From contig NC_013521.1 of NCBI RefSeq assembly GCF_000024925.1, forward strand, positions 310,001-374,000: a stretch of DNA of 64,000 nucleotides, written 5' to 3'. The position numbers and the translations under genes were made by a program. The stretch is from Sanguibacter keddieii DSM 10542 (GTDB taxonomy: Bacteria > Actinomycetota > Actinomycetes > Actinomycetales > Cellulomonadaceae). The notes beneath the pieces are model-generated. The model was not told the origin of the DNA. It made no database searches and was given only the letters and a program-made list of their open reading frames with translations. This document shows, piece by piece, positions 46,101 through 52,878 of this stretch; position 1 is the stretch's first letter; the number at the start of each line of letters is the position of its first letter.

Positions 46101-46270
46101 ACCGCTTGGACATCAGATCGATGGAGAACCGGTTGGAGAACCTGTCAGCTGAAGAAGCTCGTGAGATCCAAGCGATCAGGGAACGTTACACCGACATTCG
46201 ACCTTTCGTGTCGGCCGTTGCGGTGGTCTTCGCCTTGACCCCGTCGGATGCCCAGGCAGGAGTGCTGTGA
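43106..46270 (+). CDS. drmD: DISARM SNF2-like helicase DrmD
   Basis: 1054 residues. SF2/SNF2-like helicase: Walker A DDVGLGKTIEAG (Lys157), DEAH box LVVDEAHH (Asp269-His272), motif III LFLSATPHNGHSES, and the C-terminal helicase lobe with VIFTEYSDT, ATDAAGEGIDLQAH and QRIGRIDRYGQ. The last ~150 residues contain a charged coiled-coil. It is followed, with a GTGA overlap, by an adenine methyltransferase, and then by drmA, drmB and drmC. This is the class 1 DISARM gene set. In DISARM, DrmD is thought to help restrict incoming phage DNA; its exact role is not settled. Confidence 0.9.
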   Translation: MTAQSEAAPRLPRPGDIVEVRGSNWAVADVREQGLPRSSADDGVPELNHVLSLQSLAEDRMGEELSVIWELEVGNSVAPDQGLPETITPDGFDDPNRLAAFVDAVRWGAVTSANEGAFQAPFRSGANVEAYQLEPLRRALQAPRTNLLLADDVGLGKTIEAGLVVQELLLRHRARSVVIVCPPSLALKWQDEMREKFGLDFVIVNSDLMAQVRRSHGLNANPLRLFPRVIVSMAWLPGLRAQRLLRDVYSEVGKVGSARNYAFDILVVDEAHHVAPSSPTAVGGARGYAVDSQRTIAVRDLARVCEHRLFLSATPHNGHSESFTALLEMIDNRRFSRGATVDSDALKDVTVRRLKRDIKEKNFRARELKTITFEPGSDEQEAFERLDAILEASARANGQKRSGDIVSMLLKKRFLSSPYAFGSTLAGYRDATRGAPADWDDEDEYYAEVLGSDQSDEEEGAAEHPEFDALRKSKTAHPLVTATEEELEQLVNWGLGFQSKPDSRLRALVDWLNAICKPDGKNWTNERVVIFTEYSDTLHWIVEVLRSQGFDGTRLLTIEGSSPAEERELTRARFNADPSREPVRVLVATDAAGEGIDLQAHCHRLVNFDVPFNPSRLEQRIGRIDRYGQTQAPQVFQFLPEKDSGTYGADMEFMRRIAEKVATVADDLGSVNQVIDADIQNHFGRVKVATRAQVLKDEGNAIINRALAGDQDLNRTLTQLANTYDDQKVRMHLTPSNARRVVDTALTLTNQPTLVQEGSQDHDVEVFRVPNLAPSWDAAIRGLDTRLRPGVYRPITFDDAIHSGSFEEVVHVHLGHTLMQKASRILRSTLFTTDSSVNRVTAVVVDGLDESCVAAISRLVLVGRGGLRLHEEVFVTGVRVKGQRLAEAKAEALLERTLDHAELTLADEGLRTRLAEAWTIDDGRLRSKLESEMRGRATRQQESVTADLTKRREADVDRARAIFGNFRRNLQESLTDRRAKQEEINSMLFDLDPNQAQQYRLDIRSMENRLENLSAEEAREIQAIRERYTDIRPFVSAVAVVFALTPSDAQAGVL

Positions 46271-49200
46271 AGATTCCCCGTAAGCCCCGCCTCACACGTG
46301 AGCACCGGGACTGGCTCGAGCTGGTCGACCGCGAAGGCCCGTTCGTCGCTATCCCAGCGCTCAAGCGCGTCTACCCTCAAGGGATCCCGCAGATGGGAGC
46401 CAACGAGAAGGCCGCGCTGCGTGACGCCAAGCCTGACTTCGACCGGTCGTGGGACGCCTGGAGCAAGACGTCTGATGAGAATCAGGTTGAGAGTGCTCTC
46501 GAGCAGTACCACGGAGCTCGAGACAAGTGGATCGACGCGGTGCTGCGCGACGCGGCTGGCTGGGACGAGTTCCTCGGCTGGGGGGACGAGGTGTTTGTCG
46601 GTTCGACGCCCAAGGCATCCTCGCCCAGTCGGGTCGACTCGGTAGAGGCGAGTGGCGCTTTCTCGCGGCAGGGTGAGATCGCAGCGCTCGTCCTCGTGGT
46701 CGATCCGGTTGAGTCCTTGCGCGACCCACTAGTCGACGAGCCATGGACCGCTAGCCCGATCGACCGTATGGATGCCATCCTTCGCGCATCCCACTATGAG
46801 ATCGGCGTCGTAACGGACGGACGCTGGTGGGCGATCGTCTCGGCGCAAGATCGAGTCATGACTGCCTCAGGCATCGTCGATTCCCAGACCTGGATCGAAG
46901 AGGCCGATGTTCGAGACGGGTTCTTCGAGCTTCTCTCTCCGTTGCGGCTGGCCGGTGGCCAGGAGAACGATCGACTGCGAGCGCTGTTCTACGAGTCAGT
47001 GACGGCGGCTGAGGACATCACCGTCGCGCTCGGGACCCAGGTCAGGCGGGCTGTCGACCTTCTGGTGACGGCGTTCTCGGAGGGGACGGCCGATGCGCGA
47101 GAGAGCAGTCGCACTGATCCGCTCCCGTCTGACCGAGGACTCGTCTATGAGGGGGCAGTCACCGTGATGATGCGCGTGGTGTTCCTGCTCTTCGCCGAAG
47201 AGCGCTCGATGATGCCGCAGTCTCCGCTCTTCACCGAGGGCTACGGGGTGTCCGGGCTCCTCGACGCGCTCGACAAGCGAAAGCGCGAGGAAGGGGCCGA
47301 GGCCCTCGACGGCACTCACTACACCTGGCACCGCCTGCTGGCCACGTCCCAGGCCTTGTCGCAGGGCGTGACCAGCGAAGACATGCGGCTTCCCGCCTAC
47401 GGTGGTTCTCTGTTCGACCCCTCCCGGTTCATGTTCATGACTGCGACTGACGATCGTGGGTCGCTCGCCGTGACCGTCTCCGACCGCGTCATGCTCGAAG
47501 TCCTCAGAGCCGTCCAGGAAGCGGTCATCAGCGGTGAGCGTCGCCGCGTGTCGTTCCGCGACATCGATGTCGAGCAGATCGGCTACATCTACGAGGGCTT
47601 GCTTGGCTACACCGCAGCTGACGTGGACGAGGTCGTGGTCGGCCTAGTAGGCAAGGACGGCGAAGAGCCCGAGATTCCGTTGACTACTCTCGAGGGCCTC
47701 GCTGAGAGCGCTCCGGACGCAAAGAAGCTGGCTGAGTCGGTCGTCAAGTGGGTCAAGGACAACCAGCATGGTGCTGCCACAAAGTCCGCCACCGCGCTCA
47801 AGAAGCTCCTCGACTCAGTTGTCGAGGACGGCGAACGCGCGCTGCTGTCGGTCACGCGCGATTCCGAGCTCCTCGATCAGCTCCGGCCGTTCGTCGGGAT
47901 CATCCGTCGCGATCTGCGCGAGCGGCCCGTCGTGATCCGGCCAGGTGGCCTTGCCATCATCGAGACTCCCTCGCGAGCCAACTCTGGGGCTCACTACACA
48001 CCAAAGTCGTTGGCCCAAGAGGTCGTCCGATACGCACTTGAGCCGCTCGTCTACCGGCCTGGGCCCCACCAAACCGAAGATACGGACCAGTGGAGGCTGC
48101 TCGACTCCAACGAGATTCTTGACCTCAAGGTGGCCGACATCGCGTGCGGTTCTGGCGCCTTCCTTGTGGCTGCGGCTGAGTACCTTGCCGCGCGCGTGCT
48201 CCAGGCGTGGCAGTCAGAGGGCGTTCGCGGAACTCCCCACGAGCTAGAGGTCAAGGCCAAGCGGCAGGTGGTCGCCCAGTGTCTCTACGGAGCCGACATC
48301 AACGGCATGGCCGTAGAGATGTGCAAGCTCTCGCTCTGGCTCGTGTCGCTCGACCCGGACCAGCCTTTCTCCTTCGTCGATGACAAGGTGCTGCACGGGA
48401 ATTCGCTGCTGGGCATCACGGACGTCCGCCAGCTCGAAGCGCTGCACATCGACCCGGCGCAGGCCAAGAGCTCTGTGCTGGGCAACTACTCCGAGGGCAC
48501 CTTGTTCGGTGGTGGGTCCGAAGCGCAGGGCATGGAGCTGCTCGATGTCCGCTCTGTCATCCAACGAGCTGTCAGGCTCCGGCAGCGTCTGGCCAGTGAG
48601 GTCGACGACCACGACCCAGCCCGCTCAACCAACACCAAGCTTCGCCTGTGGCACGAGTACGAAGACGTCATCGAGCAGACTCGGGACGTCGCCAACGGCA
48701 TCATCGCCGCTGGTCTCCAAGAAGGTGGAAAGTCGGGCAAGAAGCTGAACGAGCGGTACGAGAACCTGCGTATCGCTGTCGACAGAGCCTTCGCAGCGGG
48801 TCGAGGTGACCGAGTGATGCTGGACAGCATCGTTGTAGAAGGGCTTCGCCCCGCTGTCGACACCGACTACGACCGCTGGAAGCCGCTTCACTGGGCCCTC
48901 GCAGTCCCGGATGTGCTTGAGCGTGGAGGTTTCGACGCCATCGTAGGCAACCCGCCCTTCCTCGGTGGGCAGAAGCTGACCGGTGCGATGGGGACGAACG
49001 TTCGTGACTGGTTGGTCAACGTACTCGCGGACGGACGCAGGGGGAGCGCTGACCTCGTCGCCTACTTCTTCCTCCGCGCCACCGCGCTGTTGCACGCCAA
49101 GGGTGCGCTTGGGCTGATCGCAACGAACACGATCGCGCAGGGCGATAGCCGCCAGGTGGGTCTGGACGCGATGGTCGCCGACGGCTTCACGATCACGCGG

Positions 49201-50310
49201 TCGATCCAATCGCGCTCGTGGCCGGCGGCAAGCGCGAACCTCGAGTACGCGGCTGTCTGGGGCACTCGCGCTTCTGTCGCTGAGGCGGTTCCGCGCGTGG
49301 CCGATGACATCCCGGTCCGTCGAATCAGCACTTTGCTCGAACCAGCGGGGCGGGTCCATGGCAACCCGATCAGGCTTGCCGAAAATGCTGGGGTGGCCTA
49401 CGTCGGGTGCTACGTCCTAGGTATGGGTTTTGTAGTTGCCCCGGAAGAGGCGGCGGAGTGGATTGCCACGGACCCACGCAACGCTGAGGTCCTCTTCCCC
49501 TACCTCAACGGCGAGGACCTCAACTCCCGCCCAGACGCCTCGGCATCACGTTGGGTCATCGACTTCAACGACTTGGAAGAAGCAACAGCGGCGTCGTACA
49601 CCCTCCCCTTCGAGCGTATTTCGCAGTTTGTTAAGCCCGAACGACAGCGCCGCAACCCAGATGGCCTGTTCGCGCTCAGGAAGCCTCTCCCCGAACGATG
49701 GTGGCAGTACGCAGAGAAACGCCCGGCCATGCGACGAGCAATCGCAGATCTTGGCGAAGTGTTGGTCATCGCACGTGTCAGCAAGACGGTGATGCCGGTT
49801 CGCGTGCCGACAGGACAGGTTGCGAGTGAGCAGTGCATCGTATTCGCCACGAGTAGTTACAGCGATCAGGCGATACTGTCGTCGAGCATCCACCAAACAT
49901 GGTCCTTGACCTACGGATCCGGGATGCGAAACGATCCGCGATATACTCCATCGGACATTTTTGAAACATTCCCTCGGCCAAATAACGCGAGAGTCGAACT
50001 TGCCGAGATCGGTTGCCGGCTAGAGGTGGACCGAAGGGGCGTTTTGCAGAGCCTCGGCGGCGGACTGACCAAACTCTACAACAGGATAAATGACCCTATG
50101 GACCTCGACGACCAAGGAATCGCCGAGTTGCGCGATCTTCACGTCGAGCTCGACAAAGAAGTCCTGAGATCGTACGGATGGAGTGACATTGAACTTGATT
50201 ACGGGTTTCACGAGTACCGAAAATACCGACGTTGGACTTTGGGCCCAGGGGCCCGTGTGGAACTTCTCGACCGCCTCCTGGAGGAAAACCATCGTCGAGG
50301 TGGTCGCTAG
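46267..50310 (+). CDS. drmMI: DISARM adenine-specific DNA methyltransferase DrmMI (expressed copy, switchable C-terminus)
   Basis: 1347 residues, PglX-like N6-adenine methyltransferase. The SAM-binding motif I is ADIACGSGAF (about residue 622), and the catalytic motif IV is GNPPF (Asn895-Phe898). The enzyme modifies host DNA so that DISARM does not attack it. The GTG start overlaps the drmD stop by 4 bp. Residues 1063-1102 are encoded by one arm of a perfect 120-bp inverted repeat, whose other arm lies in an inverted silent 3' copy. Residues 1103-1347, expected to carry the target-recognition part, differ from the silent version. The 3' end has lower-GC codons than the rest. The arrangement suggests specificity switching by inversion. 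Confidence 0.9.
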   Translation: MKIPRKPRLTREHRDWLELVDREGPFVAIPALKRVYPQGIPQMGANEKAALRDAKPDFDRSWDAWSKTSDENQVESALEQYHGARDKWIDAVLRDAAGWDEFLGWGDEVFVGSTPKASSPSRVDSVEASGAFSRQGEIAALVLVVDPVESLRDPLVDEPWTASPIDRMDAILRASHYEIGVVTDGRWWAIVSAQDRVMTASGIVDSQTWIEEADVRDGFFELLSPLRLAGGQENDRLRALFYESVTAAEDITVALGTQVRRAVDLLVTAFSEGTADARESSRTDPLPSDRGLVYEGAVTVMMRVVFLLFAEERSMMPQSPLFTEGYGVSGLLDALDKRKREEGAEALDGTHYTWHRLLATSQALSQGVTSEDMRLPAYGGSLFDPSRFMFMTATDDRGSLAVTVSDRVMLEVLRAVQEAVISGERRRVSFRDIDVEQIGYIYEGLLGYTAADVDEVVVGLVGKDGEEPEIPLTTLEGLAESAPDAKKLAESVVKWVKDNQHGAATKSATALKKLLDSVVEDGERALLSVTRDSELLDQLRPFVGIIRRDLRERPVVIRPGGLAIIETPSRANSGAHYTPKSLAQEVVRYALEPLVYRPGPHQTEDTDQWRLLDSNEILDLKVADIACGSGAFLVAAAEYLAARVLQAWQSEGVRGTPHELEVKAKRQVVAQCLYGADINGMAVEMCKLSLWLVSLDPDQPFSFVDDKVLHGNSLLGITDVRQLEALHIDPAQAKSSVLGNYSEGTLFGGGSEAQGMELLDVRSVIQRAVRLRQRLASEVDDHDPARSTNTKLRLWHEYEDVIEQTRDVANGIIAAGLQEGGKSGKKLNERYENLRIAVDRAFAAGRGDRVMLDSIVVEGLRPAVDTDYDRWKPLHWALAVPDVLERGGFDAIVGNPPFLGGQKLTGAMGTNVRDWLVNVLADGRRGSADLVAYFFLRATALLHAKGALGLIATNTIAQGDSRQVGLDAMVADGFTITRSIQSRSWPAASANLEYAAVWGTRASVAEAVPRVADDIPVRRISTLLEPAGRVHGNPIRLAENAGVAYVGCYVLGMGFVVAPEEAAEWIATDPRNAEVLFPYLNGEDLNSRPDASASRWVIDFNDLEEATAASYTLPFERISQFVKPERQRRNPDGLFALRKPLPERWWQYAEKRPAMRRAIADLGEVLVIARVSKTVMPVRVPTGQVASEQCIVFATSSYSDQAILSSSIHQTWSLTYGSGMRNDPRYTPSDIFETFPRPNNARVELAEIGCRLEVDRRGVLQSLGGGLTKLYNRINDPMDLDDQGIAELRDLHVELDKEVLRSYGWSDIELDYGFHEYRKYRRWTLGPGARVELLDRLLEENHRRGGR
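49453..49572. repeat. Left arm of the 120-bp perfect inverted repeat in drmMI
   Basis: This stretch is identical, on the opposite strand, to 51213-51332. Both arms are in the same codon phase and encode the same 40 residues (AEWIATDPRNAEVLF at the start, SRWVIDFND at the end). The next base on each side differs (49452 and 49573). Flanking similarity continues upstream to about 49338 but at much lower identity. Confidence 0.95.
49486..49521. promoter_or_regulatory. Candidate recombinase site (dyad) within the inverted repeat
   Basis: GAGGTCCTC at 49486-49494 is mirrored by GAGGACCTC at 49513-49521, with an 18-bp spacer; with one more base pair outside (49485/49522) the arms are 10 bp. The same dyad occurs at 51264-51299 in the right arm. 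Size and symmetry resemble serine recombinase sites. However, it encodes the conserved FPYLNGEDL segment, so the symmetry may be coincidental. Confidence 0.35.
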
Positions 50311-50492
50311 ATTCGACTGTGTTTGCGAACGGCAGGCCGTCCAGTTTCATCAGACAAGGTCGACCGATGCCATGGTCCTCGATCGCAGGCCCTGGATGGC
50401 CGAGATTGCCGAGGTCGCGCCGCCCCGTGCTCGCGCGGGACACCTGCCTCGGCCCACCATCAACGGCGATGACACACTTAGCGTGATGACAC

Positions 50493-51449
50493 TCAGTCCG
50501 ATCGAGATCCCCGACGTAAATTTTCACTCAAAAGCCGGTCAAGAATTTCTGCGCCTGCTGAAGGGGATGTCGACCATCGGATCAGCTGGCGATAGGTGTG
50601 GAACCCATGCGTTGGCGAGATGTCATCCCAGCCGTACGCACGCAGGCACGCATTGTCTATACTCACGTGGATGTCGCGCAGGTGCTGGATGTCGCGATCT
50701 GTCCGGACGTCCGGGTCGTTGACGAGGTTGTAGAGTTTGGTCAAGCCAAGGTTTCGACGCAGCATAATTTCTCTTCGGTCGCTTTCCAGTTGTTGGCCAG
50801 CGGCCTGCAGGTCTGGTGTCGAATTTGGCCTCGGGAAAGTCAGGAATGCATCCGATGGCGAGTAGTTTATATCCGCCCGCATGGTTGACGAGTATCGGAC
50901 GGTCCAGAGCCAGTGCAAGCTTGACGACAGAATTGCCTGAGTGCCGACTGAGTCATCTGCAAATACCCCTAGTTTGTGACTAGGAATCTGGTGTGCCGCG
51001 ACCCTGACGGGCATCACAGTCTTGCTGACAAGTGCGATGACCAACACCTCCGACTTGCCCTCGATTGCCCGGCGCATCTCTCCTCGAGTCCGGAGAAACC
51101 TCCACCAGGGAGCTGAACTCACGGCTAGGGGCTTCTCAGCCCGTTCGGGCTTGACAGTCTTGAGAAGCCGGGCAAACGGCAGGGGGTAGCTGGCGGCTTC
51201 GGCCTCGGTGCGGTCGTTGAAGTCGATGACCCAACGTGATGCCGAGGCGTCTGGGCGGGAGTTGAGGTCCTCGCCGTTGAGGTAGGGGAAGAGGACCTCA
51301 GCGTTGCGTGGGTCCGTGGCAATCCACTCCGCGGCCTCTTCCGGCTCGAGCACGAAGCCCATCCCCAGCACGATGCACCCTTGGAAGGCGATACCGGCGT
51401 TCTCCGCCAACCTGACAGGGATCCCCTTAACCCGCCCAGCCGGCTCGAA
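50493..51449 (-). pseudogene. Silent inverted drmMI 3' cassette (alternative C-terminus)
   Basis: Encodes a second version of the DrmMI C-terminal region, from FEPAGRV near 51449 through the stop at 50493. The open frame has no methyltransferase core, no good start (TTG at 51410 is the first possible) and no ribosome-binding site, so it is probably not translated alone. It shares with the expressed copy the motifs SKTVMPVRV, SDxFxTFPRPN, GLTKLYN and YGWDDI, but the region between is diverged, as for two target-recognition domains. After the shared 120-bp arm it supplies 239 residues against 245 in the expressed copy. It is intact, with no frameshift or stop, which suggests it is used. Confidence 0.85.
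51213..51332. repeat. Right arm of the 120-bp perfect inverted repeat
   Basis: Reverse complement of 49453-49572 with no mismatch. Ends abruptly at both sides: the neighbouring bases 51212 and 51333 differ from the expected complement. The recombinase gene begins 156 bp beyond it, outside the invertible segment (49573-51212). Confidence 0.95.
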
Positions 51450-51487
51450 TGGGGAGGCACGCGACCCCCTGCAGGATCATGACCTGC

Positions 51488-52768
51488 ATGAACACCCTCA
51501 CAGAGCGTCGTTGCGTGCTGTACGCCCGACTCAGTGTCACGAAGGAAGAGTCCGTCTCGATCGCGCGTCAGCTCGATGCTGGACGCAAGTACGCGGCCGC
51601 TCGGGGCTGGTCGGTCCTCGGAGAGTTCGTCGACGATGGCGTCTCTGCGACCGCCAACCGACCCGAGGAGCGCAAGGGGTGGTCCGATCTCCTGGCAGTC
51701 AGCGGGTTCGATGCAGTCGTGATCTGGAAGGTGGATAGGCTCGCGAGGCGTGTCCTGGACTTCCTGCATGCTGACGAGGCCCTCCAAGAGCGTGGTGCCG
51801 GCTTGGTCGCGGTCGAGGACCCGATCGACATGACGAGCCCCCAGGGCCGGGCCTTCGCCGTCATGCTGGCCGTCTTTGGAGAGATGGAAGCGGAGGCGAT
51901 CCGTTCAAGGGTTCGCGCGGCCCGCGCGCAGATCCTCAAGGCCGGGCGCTGGCCCGGCGGCGGGATGCCGTACGGTTTCGTCTCGGCCCAGAACCCGGAC
52001 GGCCCAGGACGCATCCTCGTGAAGGATCCAGAGCGAATCCCTTGGCTGACGGAGGCTGTTGCTCGTGCGATCCGGGGAGAACCGGTCAACGCGATCGCGC
52101 GGTGGCTCACTGATGAGAAGGCGCCCATGCCGATCCGCTCGTCCATCAGAGTGGCCGACGGCACTCGGACCTGGAACCGACAGACCGTAGACGGGTTGTT
52201 GAGGAACCCAGTGCTCGCAGGCATGACCCCCTACAACCCAGGGCGTGGACGCAGCGGTACTCGTGTAGACCCTTTGGCTGTGATTCGCGACGAGCGCGGT
52301 GAGCCTGTCATCAACGAGTCACTTGCCATCCTGACGCAGGAGGAGTTCGCGCACCTCCAACGGACGCTCGACCAGCGGGACGTACCCCAGGCCCGGAAGA
52401 AGGATGAACGTGTCGCCACGAGTCCGCTGCTCTCCCGCGTGGTCGTCTGCCACGACTGTGACGTCCATCTGTGCCGGGGCACTAACCAGAAGAAGCCGGT
52501 CCTCTGCTGCCCCCAGTGCCGTCAGACGATGGGACGAACCGCTCTGGACCCGTATCTGGTGCGCCGACTTCTGACGGAGCGCGGGAGCCAGCCTCTGCTC
52601 GGCTCGACGGTCCGAGCGCAGTGGCATGCGGCGGGTTCAGACGAGCACGCTCGTCGAGAGATCCTGTTGAGCCAGGTCGAGAGTCTGCGGGTCCGGCGTG
52701 GTGTGGTGGGGCGCTACTTCGACAAGGACCGTGTCCTCCTGCGCTGGAAGCCGAAAGTCCATGCGTGA
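51488..52768 (+). CDS. Large serine recombinase (candidate DISARM invertase)
   Basis: 426 residues. The N-terminal resolvase domain has the catalytic serine in VLYARLSVTKEES (Ser16), IARQLDAGRKYA, then WKVDRLARRV and FAVMLAVFGEMEAEAIRSRV. The middle recombinase domain contains GRWPGGGMPYGF and WNRQTVDGLLRNPVLAG. A zinc ribbon with CHDCDVHLC and CCPQC follows, and the end is a short coiled/basic tail. Start set at ATG 51488 (an ATG at 51479 is possible). The gene is between drmMI and drmA, on the same strand as the operon, and next to the 120-bp inverted repeat. By position it is the likely inverting enzyme. Alternatively it may be the remnant integrase of a mobile element. Confidence 0.9.
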   Translation: MNTLTERRCVLYARLSVTKEESVSIARQLDAGRKYAAARGWSVLGEFVDDGVSATANRPEERKGWSDLLAVSGFDAVVIWKVDRLARRVLDFLHADEALQERGAGLVAVEDPIDMTSPQGRAFAVMLAVFGEMEAEAIRSRVRAARAQILKAGRWPGGGMPYGFVSAQNPDGPGRILVKDPERIPWLTEAVARAIRGEPVNAIARWLTDEKAPMPIRSSIRVADGTRTWNRQTVDGLLRNPVLAGMTPYNPGRGRSGTRVDPLAVIRDERGEPVINESLAILTQEEFAHLQRTLDQRDVPQARKKDERVATSPLLSRVVVCHDCDVHLCRGTNQKKPVLCCPQCRQTMGRTALDPYLVRRLLTERGSQPLLGSTVRAQWHAAGSDEHARREILLSQVESLRVRRGVVGRYFDKDRVLLRWKPKVHA

Positions 52769-52878
52769 GTCGCGTATGGCAGGCAGGCACGGGGCGGTAG
52801 CGTGACGTTCACCAGGGGGGCTCCAGTAGTTGACGGCTCGACGTCGTGGTCCGCCCGGTCGAAGGGGGCGTGGACGGA

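Noticed and set aside
50311-50492. Gene between the tails of the two drmMI versions
   Set aside because: Only short overlapping frames without a start context; treated as the spacer of the invertible segment.
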